DNA of 64,000 nucleotides from Tuctoria greenei. Taxonomy: Eukaryota > Streptophyta > Magnoliopsida > Poales > Poaceae. The position numbers were made by a program, and so were the translations under genes. The notes under the pieces were generated by a model, which made no database searches, was not told where the DNA came from, and saw only the letters and a program-made list of their open reading frames with translations. The DNA lies in NCBI GenBank assembly GCA_036927565.1, contig JAYESD010000007.1, forward strand, positions 5,353,644 through 5,417,643, given 5' to 3'. Shown one piece after another: positions 31,953-44,304 of the stretch; the stretch's first letter is position 1, and the number at the start of each line of letters is the position of its first letter.

Positions 31953-34900
31953 TCAAATATCAACATCAGGCAATGGCATTTTCCAGTAATTCCAGGTATT
32001 GTAGTCCTCCTGAATTAACCAAGAGGTTACCATCACTCCAGAATAAACAGAAACTAAACTTTGATCAATAGCCATAATTAGACGAGCAACACACCTGCTC
32101 AGGTGATAATGATATTGGAGGAAACATCCCATTAACAAGAGCGTGCAGAGATGTGTATGATTTTGTATCAACCCGACGATTCACTGCAACTTCACCCTGC
32201 ATGAAAAAAAAATATATGTAATGCTGTCTCAAATTCAAGTATGCCACGTTGGCAGTACTTCAAATCTTCACTGCAGTTACGCAGATAGAGATTTTAATAG
32301 GAGACAAGGACGGAGGGAAAATTGGATGTGTCATTGGCAGTACTTCAAATCTTCACCTTGGGGTTTATTATAAAGATTTTGCCCATAGGGATCCCAACCT
32401 TGAGGTAACTTAGCTCATCTGTATCCCTATTTCCAAATCCAGCATAGAATGGATTTGGATTCGAGTCAGGAGGAAATAATGCTCTGATAGCCTGTAAGAA
32501 CAGAAACCCATTGAATCAAAACATCTGGTTTTGTATAAGAGTAGTGAAGGATTTTTCCTGTCCTTCACTTTGGAACACTAGGGAACACTCACCTCTAGAC
32601 ACGAAATCTTGAATTCATGAGGAGCTCTTCTGATAACTGCAAGACAACAATAACAAGTGAAACATTATATTCTTACATGTCAATATAAATGAATCAAAAG
32701 ATAATTTAGAACTGTAAATGATCATATTGTGAGCATTTATCACAGCATTGGTACTATGGAGTGAGGCAGTGAGCTTCTGCTTACCAAAAAAATAAGTGTC
32801 TTCATTACAAGAGCAGCGTTTATAGGGGACAACTAGAATGCAAACAGGTATTTGGAGCAATCTTGCAAAAAACTCTATTGGACCACAAGATCTCCATAAT
32901 ACGGTTACTGTCTTTTTCACTTAAGTCCCTCCACCTAGCAATGCAAATTAAAAGAAATGAAGTGTGGGCACAGTTGCTAGGTGGAAGGCTTTAAGTGGAA
33001 AAAAAACCGTGACCAGAGGATGAGGATCGTGTGGCATAGCAAAGCTTTTTGCAGGATTGCACCAAAAGAGCTGTTTGCATCGTAGTCGCCCTGTGTTTAT
33101 ATCATCCATATGACCGGATATATTTAGTTTGTAGAAAGCATATATTACCAATTCTAAACATTACATTCCAATGGAGTGGTAGCACTACTAATTACTAAAT
33201 TTGTCAATGTCGACTATGAATGCTTATTACAGGTAATGCACACAGTATTTCCTTGTAGAAAACAGATAATCTTTTTTCCAAAGACAATTAAAAGAACAAG
33301 GAAAAATTGGAATACAGTAAGGATGCACTAACCTTCTCTGTAAAGAGAAGGAAAGAGGCCATCTGGAGATATAACAACAGGGCCATCAGGAAGTGCTTTT
33401 CCATCCTGAAATCCATATTGGCATGGGGAATGAGATAGATGAACAACTGATGCCAACTTTTAGTAAACTTGCATTTCTGTGTTTCTGGATATGTGGCCTA
33501 ATCAGACCTGTGCTCCTGCTCCTATTGTTTATGTTAAGTTGATAGCGATTCTGTGTACTAAGGCCCAAACAAATGATAGAATAGCATCAATCAGGATTAA
33601 ATTATACAATACCTGCTTTAGGTTGAAAAGAAACTGCCTCGTGAGGTGGGCTTGCGAAATAGCACGTGCACTTAGAAATAGCAACTGATATCCATTTTCC
33701 TGTGGAATGAAATAAAGTTAGAAGGAAAATCCAAGTCAAAAAGATTCTGGGGGCAACTAGCTGCTTAAGTTTACAGGATGTCAGGAACAAAATACAAAGA
33801 CAGCATTCTTGAAACCCGGATGATATTATGTCATTCAGAGAGGAAGAAAGAACTAATTAATTGCTATCGTGATATTATCTCGAAGTGAAATTTAACTAGC
33901 TATCCTACTGTAAAGGAACTGAGCATAGTTGGTTAAGGGTGCGGGTGCACACGCTGACCACCTAGGTTTGAGTCCTCTTCCATGCGAATTTGGGTGCCTA
34001 TTTTTTCTTAAATAATGAAAGCAAACCTAGTTGGCTCATTCCTCCTAGGTTGGTTGAGTTTAAAAAAATGCTACAAATGTTGTTGATACCACACATACCT
34101 TTATTGCTGAAAATAAATGAGCAACTCCATTTTGGGACCAATCAACACCGACAAGTGGCATGAACTGGCCAAGAACATCAGACCTGCAATTAATATTGGA
34201 AAACAGACATCTATAAGAGCTACTTTGGAACGCGGGAAATGGAATCGTACAGAAATTTCACAGGAAAAATGCATGATTCAGGAAAGCAAATCCTGCGATC
34301 CAAAGGAGGCCTAAGCTTGGAATAAATAGAGTTTCTATTTGGTGCTGACCAAATGGTGCCTTCCTAAATGAAGCTTATTTTCTTCCATTTTGTGCCTAGC
34401 TCAGTTAGTAAAGGGTGTGAATGTACAACTAGATCAACCAAATTTGAGTCCTCCTCAGTGCAAAATTGGGTGCCTATTTCTTCTTATTTACATTACCATC
34501 TAGTTCCTCCTACCCTGGTTGAGTTTTTCCCCTCCCTCTTATAAGTTAACAATATTTTTCCAAAAGGAGAAATAAATATTTGTTTACTTGTTCTAATCAG
34601 GTTAACCAGACAAATTGTCTGAATCATTATTCATTAACTGATACCCCTGGCTTGAGTATCAGAATTATAATGTTTGAATAAACGAGCACCCTCAACTGCC
34701 CCCATATGTTGACTTACTTGGTAATAGTTCCGTCCACATCTGATATGACAATGCGCGTATTCCATTTCCATAAATATATGCGACAATCCACCTGTTAAAA
34801 AAGATAAGGAATATCATAACAAAGTGTGTACATTAGGGAGATTTAGAAAACAATTCAAGTGCCACTAACCTGTTGTTTCCCAAGCATCGGGGTTGAGAAG

Positions 34901-37900
34901 GTAAATGTTATCACGTTCCTGCCTTCTTTGAGATCAAGGGATGCAAGTTCCTCAGTTGATGGAGTGAGTGACCGCACCTTCCTGTCCATCTTCTTAGTCT
35001 TGGGGTTATTCTTTTCTCTATCTGCTTCTTTAATAGGAGTGGATAAGGAAGTTTCAACCATGCTTTCACAAACTGGCTCGACGGCACTAAGAGCCCTTGT
35101 CCGCCTGAAACTAAATGGCCAGATTCTCCAGCTGCCACCTGGTGCTAAATTTGTCTCAACTCTCTCCACCTTTATCATACCTTGGGGTTCAAAAACCTGC
35201 TCTTCACCAAAAGAGACCATGCCCAGTACAATAGGTGCAGCTGCATCCCAAGGAAAGTAACGACCAGCTATCCTAACAACTAGTTTATTGTTTCTTATTA
35301 GTGATTGCTTCATGGTACGGAACTTCTCAAGGGTTACCTTCTCAGAATCAAATGCTCTGTGTGCAGCCTCCTCTCCCATTCCTTCAGACAGCAGGTGCCT
35401 GCATAGGGATAATTCTGCAAAAAAGACATACACAGAGATTATTGACAATGGCGCCAAGTTACTAAAGTGATACACTATCCGGTATCTGCTGCTGCAGGTG
35501 GCCAAATCTGGTCCCTTTAAAAAAATCAGTATTGACATGGAACAATTAAATTATTCGGAACATAATAATCATTTAGTCTGCAAGATCAAACTCTCAAATC
35601 CTACTACAGCAATCAAATAAGTCAATGTTATCTCCTGGCCAAAAAAAAATAAAACTGAACTCACCCGCAATAGGGTTGAATGGATCAACCTTCAGGTCAC
35701 CAGCACGCTTGTCTTCAGGCATTGAGTTGTTGGTAAGGTCATCCAACTTGCTATTTTCTTCAGGGTCACCATTAGCTTGTGGTTCCTGCTCTGTAGAATT
35801 CATATTCTTGACTGGTTCAACCCCATTATCTTCATGATCAGGGCGTAGTGAGCGGCTTAGCTGGACACTATCAGACCTTTCAAGATCATGTATGTGAGAA
35901 CGGAGATTAGGAAGAGATTTAGCCCCTATGCTATTATCTCCAGACTGCAACTCACATCCAGGAATAGGAAGGGGGGTAGTCTCAGGTATTAACGGAACAG
36001 AACAATTTTCTTGGTCATTTGCAGAATCATGACAGCCTTCATGCTGTTCTTCAGCATCACAATCAGATTCATCATATTCTCCATCTGATTTTTTGTTAGC
36101 TCTCGTTTCAGCAATGACCTTTGTATCAGTACAACTTTCAGTATCACTAAATTGAAACTGAATTTCTTGCTCAGCGAATGATACAACTGCTTCCGTTTCT
36201 TTTATTTCATCTTGCAGAAACTGAATTTCATCTCCACTCATAGATATAGGTCTGTTTGCATCATCACCGTTATCAATTTTCGTGTTTTGAGCTTCAATTT
36301 CATTAGTAATAACGGGCGAATCTTCCACTTCGACATAATTAGGAAATTTAACAAACTGAGCAAGACATTCTCTGGATCCCTCTCCCACTAGTGAGGCCTG
36401 AGTAACAGAAACATTAAGCTCTTCAGTGTATGCTTTCACATCCTCAGGAACATTTTCAGGCATGAACATCTCTACAACATTAGAAGAAGCATCAGGACAA
36501 ACAACATCATGCTTAATAGCTAAATCATGAGATGAGTTGATACTACGATAATCCATAACAGTGTCCACAGAACATTCCATAGCTGGTCCACTGGCCTGCA
36601 AGTCTTCCGAGACAGAATCTGTATGGTCTTGAAGAACCACATTAATCTTGTCTTTATTGCTCGAAAAAGCTCTGTATTCCTCAGAAATTAGATGTTCTAT
36701 TGTCCCATGAGATGCTACGGAGTGCTCCTCGACAAGTACAACATCAGTTAATTCTGCAGCATCATGAACTTTGTCGGGACAAATACTAGACATAGCATAG
36801 CTCTCCACAGTCTCAGTACTGCTGATAATAACCATTTGGTCATCAACTACGTCTTGTGCGGAAGAAACCGATGAAACCTCATGCCTCTCAGCAGATACAT
36901 CTGTGTTGCTGTATGTAGGTAAATTGGTGCCTGCAAAATTTTGGTTGCCTCCATCTGAATCTACAGTAACTAAACGAGAAACCACATCACTCTTACCATT
37001 AGTAATTTCTGCATCGACAGAATGGATTTCAAAAATTTCATCAGAAAGAAACTCCTTTGTATGTATTTCCGCTCCTGCAACATCTTCAAAATTGTGCAGT
37101 GACCCATCAAGGGTATCAACAGACTCGTATATTATACTTTTTTCTGTTCCCAGACCATTAGACGAATACCCTGATCCAGCTTGGTCCGTCGTTGAGGTGA
37201 TCCTAGTGTCCCTAGTATCATGCGTGTACGTCTCACCAACCTCTTCCTTCAGACTGGTGGTTTGTAAACAGCTATCAGTTTCACTTGCCGAAATGTTTCT
37301 TCCCCCACGAGGGCTGCTGGAATTGCAATCAGAATCATTGCAGTTAGATTCCATCTCCTTCCCATGATCAAAGCTATGCTCTGGTGATACAGTTTCCGAG
37401 GTTTCCATCCGATCACTGTCGCAAGCGGCATCAGCAGCAATGCTCTTGGAAGGTTGATCGTTAGAAGTATGAGATCTCGAACCACGCGAGAGGTTCGTTG
37501 ACCACTTTGTATCAAGGAGCTCGGCAGCGATCTCGGCCCGCTCTAGCGAGGTCACCCTATCGACGGAACGGACGTCGTGCTTAATCGATTTCCGACCAAA
37601 CATCCTTTCGAGTATGGTGGTCCGCCTGGTGGCGGTCGTCCGCGCGAGGATCTTGTCGTCCCCGACAACACCGGCCTCCTCCATGGTGGAGCTATCGCAG
37701 GAAGTGCTCTTCGACTTCCTTAGAGTCGGCGCCGCGTCCTCCCGCTCGTCCCCGGAGGACGCGGGAGAAGAGACGATGAACTCCCCTTCCTGCTCATCGT
37801 CCGTGTCGGCGTTGTCCCTGAGGAAGTAGGCCTCGCCGTTGCTGTCGAGGTACATGTGGAACCCGGCCTGGACGCCGTCGACGGCGACGCTGACCACCTT

Positions 37901-38086
37901 CTCCGTGGTATTGGTGAGCACCCCCTGGAACTTGCCGAAGCGCACGTACCAGGGCGAGCTCCGGAAGGTGCCGTCCGGCTGCTGCACCACCACGATGTCG
38001 ACCGCGCCGCCGAAGGGGTGGAACGGGCCGGAGACGGTGTACACGCTGCGCGAGATGAGGCTGCCCACCTTCCCCACGGCGTACAT
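31953..38086 (-). CDS. PAH1: Phosphatidate phosphatase PAH (lipin)
   Basis: Ten coding exons (38086-35665, 35414-34870, 34791-34718, 34183-34099, 33699-33613, 33405-33333, 32636-32593, 32491-32357, 32196-32095, 32009-31953; 3624 nt) encode 1207 residues. Lipins are Mg-dependent phosphatases that turn phosphatidate into diacylglycerol at the ER; in plants they restrain phospholipid synthesis and support membrane remodelling under phosphate starvation. The N-terminal lipin domain is at residues 1 to about 110 (MYAVGKVGSLISRSVYTVSG). The LNS2 catalytic domain has DVDGT at 1007-1011, the DxDxT nucleophile motif. Between them lie some 700 Ser/Asp/Glu-rich residues, longer than in the roughly 900-residue Arabidopsis proteins, with little conservation. 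The 5' leader carries a GT-AG intron at 38181-38277. PAH1 versus PAH2 is not resolved. Confidence 0.95.
33915..34062 (+). mobile_element. tRNA-derived SINE in PAH intron, copy 1
   Basis: It contains an A-box-like TAGTTGGTTAAGGG and a B-box GGTTTGAGTCC with tRNA-like spacing. It then has TTGGGTGCCTATTT and a 3' end TTGGTTGAGTTT followed by an A run. Orientation is opposite to PAH. It lies in the intron between 33699 and 34099. Confidence 0.75.
34394..34527 (+). mobile_element. tRNA-derived SINE in PAH intron, copy 2
   Basis: A box TAGCTCAGTTAGTAAAG and B box ATTTGAGTCC are followed by the same TTGGGTGCCTATTTCTTCTT and TGGTTGAGTTT end as copy 1. The body is alike but diverged by substitutions. 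It lies in the next intron upstream of PAH (34184-34717). Confidence 0.75.
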
Positions 38087-38180
38087 CGTGCCCCACCACC
38101 TTCCTGATGGGCTGCGCGGCAGCAGCGGGGCGGGCGGACCATCAAAGTCTCCACCTCTAGCGAGCAGGGCCGGTGTTCAG

Positions 38181-38277
38181 CTGTAACACCCGAATCTCGT
38201 CGTGGTTCGTGAAAGTAAGGCGAGATCCGCCTGTCGGAATGAAAATCGCAGGGAAGAGAAGTTGGGAGTTTCCTTAC
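38181..38277 (-). other. 5'-leader intron of PAH
   Basis: On the minus strand ATCG|GTAAGG opens and GTTACAG|CTGAAC closes a 97-bp intron upstream of the PAH start codon. It is inferred from splice signals only. Confidence 0.6.
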
Positions 38278-38449
38278 CGATGGGGCCGTGAATCGGTTGG
38301 ATCGGACCGCCGATCGGCTGCGGCTCCTCTTCGTCTTCTTCTTCTTCTTCCCCGTCTCCGGCGGTTGGGCAGCGGCCGAATCCCCAATCGGAGCGGAGGA
38401 GCTCGTTGCGGTGAGGTGAGCGGTGGTGGTGCCTGGAGGGAGGAGAGTT

Positions 38450-38510
38450 GGGTGGGCCTCCGCGAACACGAGAAGAATTGGGTGGGCCGGAACGCAAGGC
38501 CCATCACGTA
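38450..38510. promoter_or_regulatory. Bidirectional promoter core between PAH and SEC12-like gene
   Basis: Site II motifs TGGGCC at 38453-38458 and 38483-38488, and GGCCCA at 38498-38503, lie within 60 bases. They are between the PAH leader (minus) and the SEC12-like start codon (38672, plus). The two starts are 586 bp apart. Confidence 0.6.
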
Positions 38511-38671
38511 CCAGAGCAGGCTCTGAAGGTCAAGCGGTCAACCGAAAGGAGCATGCACATGCACTGCACCGCCGCGTCGGCGTCACTGTTTCCACCAGTC
38601 GAGTCAGCTCGTCACCTCCCTCCCCTCCTCCGGCGACCGTCTACGTCGCTCCTCCCTCTTCCCCCGGCCAG

Positions 38672-41445
38672 ATGGCGCCCCGCGGCGGCGACGGAAAACA
38701 GCGGACCACCTACGGGTTCCCCATCTACTGCGCCGCCTGGCTGCCCCTCGCCCACATCCTCAAACCCGCCTCCTCCTCCTCCTCACCGCCGCCCCCTCGG
38801 GCCCAGATGGCCGTGCTAGGAGGCGGCGGCGGCGAGGGCCGGAGCGGCGTGCCCAACAAGCTCGTGGTCGTCGCCACAGCGGCGATCGACCCCGACGCCC
38901 TCTCCACCACCGAACCGGTGAGCGGTCCGCCCTCCCTCCCTTCCCGCGCCGGGTTGGGACCACCTGGCGCGTCGTCTTGTCTCCCTCCGTACTGATCCGG
39001 TGTCTCTCTTCCTTCGCGGCGCGCGCGCGCGCGCAGGTGCTGGTGGTGGAGACGGGGGAGCAGGTGCCGTACAGGATGGCCGTCCACCCGCGCGGCGACG
39101 GCGTCGTCTGCGCGTTCCCCAACGGCTGCAGGTACCGCCTCCTCTCGCTTCGGATCCTGTGCTCTTCCTCACGCGCGTCATGGTCGACATTCGTTAGCAT
39201 GACTGCTGTGGCGTTTTTCCTATGTTGTGAATGGAATTATGCTTTGCTTTCTGTGCACAGGTCCCAAAATTTAATCTTCATTTTCCATGAGAATACATCG
39301 ACTACTGTTAATGAAAATGACTGAACTTTAGATCTATGTTACTTATTGCCTACGCTGTTTTACGACGAAGCCGATATTTGGGGCGCGCATGGATTGGTTT
39401 CCCTTTCTGTGCAAGTTAATGTCTGATCATTTGGCATGCTTTTGGTCTATTTTATATACTTTGCGCTCACCTTCTATATTCCACCTTTCAGAATTTTCAC
39501 CGTGAAACGCTCGTGCAGGTTGTACAAGTGGGAGTTAAAGGAAGCAAAGATACCGGATCAGCTCAATTTAAAATGTGACGAGGAAGCACTAGCAGACCTG
39601 AAAGATGTTGGTTCACAGTTGGCTGTATCATTCAGTGTCGAGGGCTCAATACTTGCCACTGGTGGCGAGGTAAGTTAAAACGGCTTACTTTTGATTGCGC
39701 ATTGGTATTCATGCGAGGTATTTCTTTGTTCTTCTATTGAGAATGGAGTATTGGGTGGGTGGAAATCTGGTTGTTGTGTGTTAAGTATCTAGTATGGAAG
39801 ATTTCCTATCTATCAACTCCAATTCCTAAACCGGGTTTCTTTTTATATTGTTTAATAACAGTTTATTAGGGCATTTTAAATCCATTTTTTCCCTCTGTTG
39901 TATGACGTAACATAAATGGCTCTCAACAACTTAGGCAGATCGGCTTTGTGCAGAAATAAAGCGAACAAGGTTTGCTGTTTTATTTATCCATAACCTAATA
40001 TTTGACCTTGATGTTTTATTTATTATAACGTGAATAAGCTTTGCTGTCGTTTTAGTGTTCTGGATAGTAACTTGACAGTAATAAACATACATTTATGCTG
40101 TGATGATTCGTGGAGTATACATGGTTTTGTTGTTCTCTTACTTGTTTCAGCAGTTAAAATGTATGATTATTGACATTTCATAGGACGGGCATTTAAGGGT
40201 CTTCAAGTGGCCTGCCATGGAGTCTGTTCTATCAGAAGCTGATTCGAAAACATCAATCAAGGATCTTAGCTTCAGGTGCAAAAGTATTAGTCGAACTGTC
40301 TTCACTCGGATATTGATTGCAAGATACTTATGGAACCCTTTGGTTTGGAATGTGCTTTCAGTTCCGATGAGAAGTTTCTTGCTGTGAATAGGAGCAGTGG
40401 CCCATGTAAAGTGTGGGACTTGAACTCATCAGAAGCTATAGCAAATCTCGCAAGAGAAGCAGTGAGTGTTTTCCGTACCGCACACACTGATGTTGTCTCT
40501 ATATTACTATATTAGATATGTTTCTGACTTGCACATTTCCAGGGTGAAATATTTAGCTTCTGCCGATTTTCTAATAAGACAGATGGCAGTCACATCCTCT
40601 TCATTACAGCCATGCAAGGTTGATTTGAGCTCACCTTGTTATGAATGAATTGGTTGATTATCCCGAGTCTTGGTAGTAACTGAATGATTCTTCCTTTTAG
40701 GTGATTATGGGAAAATAATATCTTGGAATACTACCTCGTGGACAAGAATTGGATCGAAGAAAATAACTCGTGAGGCGATATCAGCATTTGCCGTCTCACC
40801 TAATGGCGCTCTTCTTGCGATGTGAGCATAGAGAATAGACTATTTGCTGCTTACTGTGTTTCACATTTAATTTAACGAGATGACATGGCTGCATTTTATG
40901 CTGGAGGGGGTTCCCCCCTACAGTTTTCGGTCAAAAAAACATGGCTGGATTTTCTTGGGAGTCTAAGTTGCTCATCTTTGCCCTTTGGTATCCAGTGGAA
41001 CAGTTGAAGGAAGCATCATCGTTCTAGGATCGAATAATATGCAGACACTGGTAACAGTTAAGAAAGCACATCTTGGCATCATTACTACACTCGCCTTCTC
41101 CCAAGATTCGAGGTCAGTGTATTCAGTCTGCTTTAAGTAGATGGATATTAAAAAAAATCAATTTCTTTATGTAGTTATTTTACACCGTTGCAGAACCTTG
41201 CTGTCAACTTCCTTCGACTCAACTGCAAGGGTGACATCAGTTGGGTCTATAAAGAGTAATGGTACGTACGTATCTTCCTTTCTTGACCTTTTTCTTTTCC
41301 TGACCTTGCAATTCCCGTCATAAAAACAAGTGCTTGTTTCCTGGCAGGTGCAAATGTATGGTCCATGATCCTAGCTATCATTCTTGCGATTTTGGTATAC
41401 TACTGTATGCAGCACAAAGATCTCTTGGCAATGCTGCCGCGTTGA
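38672..41445 (+). CDS. SEC12-like WD40 ER membrane protein (PHF1/STL family)
   Basis: Ten exons (38672-38917, 39037-39131, 39519-39669, 40184-40275, 40362-40461, 40543-40618, 40701-40821, 40996-41112, 41194-41261, 41348-41445; 1164 nt) encode 387 residues. SEC12-type proteins are ER membrane exchange factors for SAR1 that start COPII vesicle budding; the plant PHF1 branch helps phosphate transporters leave the ER. Seen here: TYGFPIYCAAWLPLAHI near residue 15, the family loop VLGGGGGEGRSGVPNKL, WD40-type blades (GGEDGHLRVFKWPAM, PCKVWDLNSSEA, KIISWNTTSW, FSQDSRTLLSTSFDSTARV) and one C-terminal membrane span (SMILAIILAILVYY) before a short tail. Whether it is a PHF1 or STL2P orthologue, or keeps exchange activity, cannot be told. 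It is divergent from PAH. Confidence 0.9.
39019..39036 (+). repeat. (GC)n tract at the 3' splice site of intron 1
   Basis: Alternating GC runs directly into the AG of the acceptor (GCGCGCGCAG|GTGCTG). The pyrimidine tract is displaced about 20 bases upstream (TGTCTCTCTTCCTTC). Confidence 0.85.
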
Positions 41446-42145
41446 GACTTTTTGTCCCGGCTTTACTTTTCTCTCATTTGGTTGCCTTGACATAATCTGA
41501 CCTACTGGAGATATAGGCGGTATTGGTTCAGGGGTGGAACAAAAAAAATTGGTCTTAGGTGAACTGTCATTATTTTCTCTGGGACAGAGGTAAAAGGCTT
41601 CTGTTGCTTTACCTTGTCACGTTTGTATAGGGTCATGAGTTTTGTTTATTGGTGTAAAATTCAGCGCATGTGAGTTTATTGGTGTACTTATGAGAATTCT
41701 CAGCTGTGAAAGAGTTTCCAGTAGTTTGACCACGAAAAATACTGGTCATAACTGACCTGATCAGTCAGACCATAGCTCAGCCTGATAATGGACTATTCCA
41801 CTCCAAAAAACAAACTGATGGAACATAGGCAACAATATGTCAGCACTGCCATCCTATAGAATGACAGAGCACAAGCCCAGTGCCCAAGCTCTCACCGAAA
41901 TGGGATTATGAGCTAGTAAAAGAATCACTACTCCATCCTGCCACAACATTTTCAAATCTCTTGTTTTATGATCCAGTAAAAAAGAATAGCTATTACATCC
42001 AGCTAACCATTTCCAAATCTCTTGTTTTGGTAAACAGTACTGATACAGCACATTGTGCGTAAATCACAATGACATTTCGAGCATTACCGTACAAAATGAG
42101 CAAACATAAGTTAATTTTACAAAAGCTTGCACCATCCTTCCATAT
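41446..42145. other. Convergent 3' intergenic region
   Basis: It contains the 3' UTRs of the SEC12-like gene (+) and the TXNDC9-like gene (-), which face each other. A short direct repeat, AAATCTCTTGTTTT, occurs at about 41955 and 42015. No gene is seen. Confidence 0.6.
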
Positions 42146-44095
42146 TTAGTCCGAGTCGGAGTCTTGAAGGGTCGACGATCTAATCCTCCTGTTCTTCATA
42201 TCACCCTCATCGTCATCATCATTGTCTTTCTTCTTTTCGTCAATTATACCTATATGTTTCGGAGGTTAAGGTGTTTGTCATTCCATATTGTGAAATAGTG
42301 CTCTATAACGAAAACAGTGGTAGCTACCTTTAATCTTGAGAATATTTTCCAACGCTCTTGTTGAAAAATCGTCTTTGCTCCCAAGGTCTTGAAACCCAAC
42401 CAACCGGTCAACAGCTATACCCTTCCTGAAGGTATGTCAATTGGGACACCATCTCAGATTAGAGCTTGAAACAGGAATGGCAAGAAGCATACAAAAATGA
42501 AACCTGTTACCAAATGGACAGGAGCCATGAACAGTGTGTACTTACTTGAACAATATAATGCAGGGTAGTGTTTTGATTGCCAGTTTGGCCACAAAGAACG
42601 GGGTATTCTGCAGTTAGTTAATGACAGGATTAGTAATCTTACATCATGTCACGAAATGGATATCATACAGCGATAGCATTGAATATAGACCTCAGCATCA
42701 AGTTTAATGAACTTCGTTCCCACATAGATTGGTGCAAGGGCCTTCAAATGCTTATCCATGATCCTAGCAAAGATTCCCATAGAATTCTCATAAGTATCAA
42801 AAGAAACCAATATATGTGACAAAAGGAAAAAGGAAAAAAGAAAAAAAAAGAGAAGTCATAGCATACTTGCAACGGTAAAATTCACGGTGGTAGAAATGAC
42901 ATATGACCTTTTCACTGCCAGTAACCTCCCCTAGAAAATCTCCTTCAGTTATCTCCCTGTATTCACCATGACCTTGCCTTTTTAGCACTTCACGTTTCTC
43001 AGCCTCTTTCTGTTGCATTGCCTTTTTAGCATTTTGAGGAGAAAAATAAACGCGGCACTTTCGTATGCATCAAAAGTGAAAGACGGAGTTCGGTACCTTT
43101 AGAGCAGCAATTCGATCTGCATGCAACTTCTCAAGTTCTGGGTCCTGGGAAAAAGTTTTATGATGCAATGATAGTGTGGCAATTGACAATGTAACAAGAA
43201 AATATGTTCCCTAGTCCCTACGCAGAAGGGAAATATACAGTAGATAAGTAAATAAATGCTTAAGCTTCTACTCACATCCATTAACTCATCAAGATCAACT
43301 TCATCATGGTTTGCAGGTGCTGCTCCAGCCTTTTCATTAGCCAAAATTTCCTAAAATAATGTACAACTATGTCAGTATCACAAAATCCATCATGGAATAG
43401 AGATTGCAAGCAGAGGAAAAGAATGTGAAAACACAGTATTCACTATACAATATTTAACTGTGCTTTGAGCCCACTTAGCCTCTACATGAGTATCTGGATC
43501 ACTTCGTCAAAACAAGGATCTGGATTCAGTCATTATTTCCACAACCCACTCTACACTTCACCATAAAATCTAGAACACCCCTACTAAACATGCTTCATCC
43601 GAAAAACCCCAGCACGGCATCATTCATAATACAATCACCACCTAATTTGGTTCATTAGACGCAGACGATTCTGTAACGGATGGATAGCACTCCACTCTTC
43701 AGCTAGCAATCGAGAGACTGATCGCAAAGCAAAAAACGCAAGCTTTCACCGATCCCGTCCCCGCAGCGCAATCCGGAGCGCTTCGCGACCGAATTCAACC
43801 TTACCTCCCGTAGCGATCAAGGGCCGAGGCCGGATCACCATTCCCCAACGCAGCCGCGCGCGCCGGTCCCAAGAGATCCAGACCGCCGGCACCGCTACAT
43901 ACCTCCTCGACCAGCTCAGAGACATAACGGCGGGATCACAGGGGATCCCTGGACGGCCGCGCGAGGCGGCACTGGAACGCTGGGGGAGAGGAGGGCGGGT
44001 TAGTTAGTCACCTTCTGGTAGTTGCGGGCGGCGGCGGCGATGACGTTGCCGAAGGCCAGGTTGGAGAGCGTGGACTTCACAGCGTCCGGATCCAT
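42146..44095 (-). CDS. Thioredoxin domain-containing protein 9 homologue (phosducin-like)
   Basis: Eight exons (44095-44012, 43350-43276, 43144-43097, 43021-42867, 42763-42691, 42607-42546, 42425-42328, 42249-42146; 699 nt) encode 232 residues. TXNDC9/PhLP3-type proteins act with the CCT chaperonin in tubulin and actin folding. An N-terminal helical part (DEVDLDELMD, DPELEKLHADRIAALK) leads to the family signature HGEYREITEGDFL and a thioredoxin fold (VICHFYHREFYRCKIMDKHL, FIKLDAENTPFF, KTLPCIILFK, GFQDLGSKDDF). The tail is acidic and Ser-rich (DNDDDDEGDM, DSDSD). There is no CxxC, as usual for this family, so no redox role is expected. For exon 4, the acceptor giving AMQQKEAEK was chosen over one 12 bases further in, because it matches the family better. 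Confidence 0.92.
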
Positions 44096-44286
44096 CCTTG
44101 ATGCTGCCTATTCCCGCGCCCTTCTCCCTGCTCGCGCCGGCGGCTCCCTCCTCCCTCCTCTTCCGCCGCTGAGCTGAGGCTCGCCGGATTTGCTTCGGCT
44201 TCGTTGCGGGGGCAGAACGCTGCGGGTGGGCTCGGGCTCAGGAGAAGCTGGCTATTGAAGTTGGACCAAATGAGCTGACAAAACTA

Positions 44287-44304
44287 GGCCCAATTCGTTG
44301 GGCC
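44287..44304. promoter_or_regulatory. Palindromic site II pair upstream of TXNDC9-like gene
   Basis: GGCCCAATTCGTTGGGCC has 7-bp perfect inverted arms around a 4-base centre. Each arm is a TCP-type site II core. It lies about 190 bp upstream of the start codon at 44095. Confidence 0.55.

Noticed and set aside
37720..38469. Minus-strand 249-codon frame overlapping the PAH start
   Set aside because: It lies in another frame over the conserved lipin N-terminus and 5' leader, and its composition is Arg/Ser/Thr noise from GC-rich sequence.
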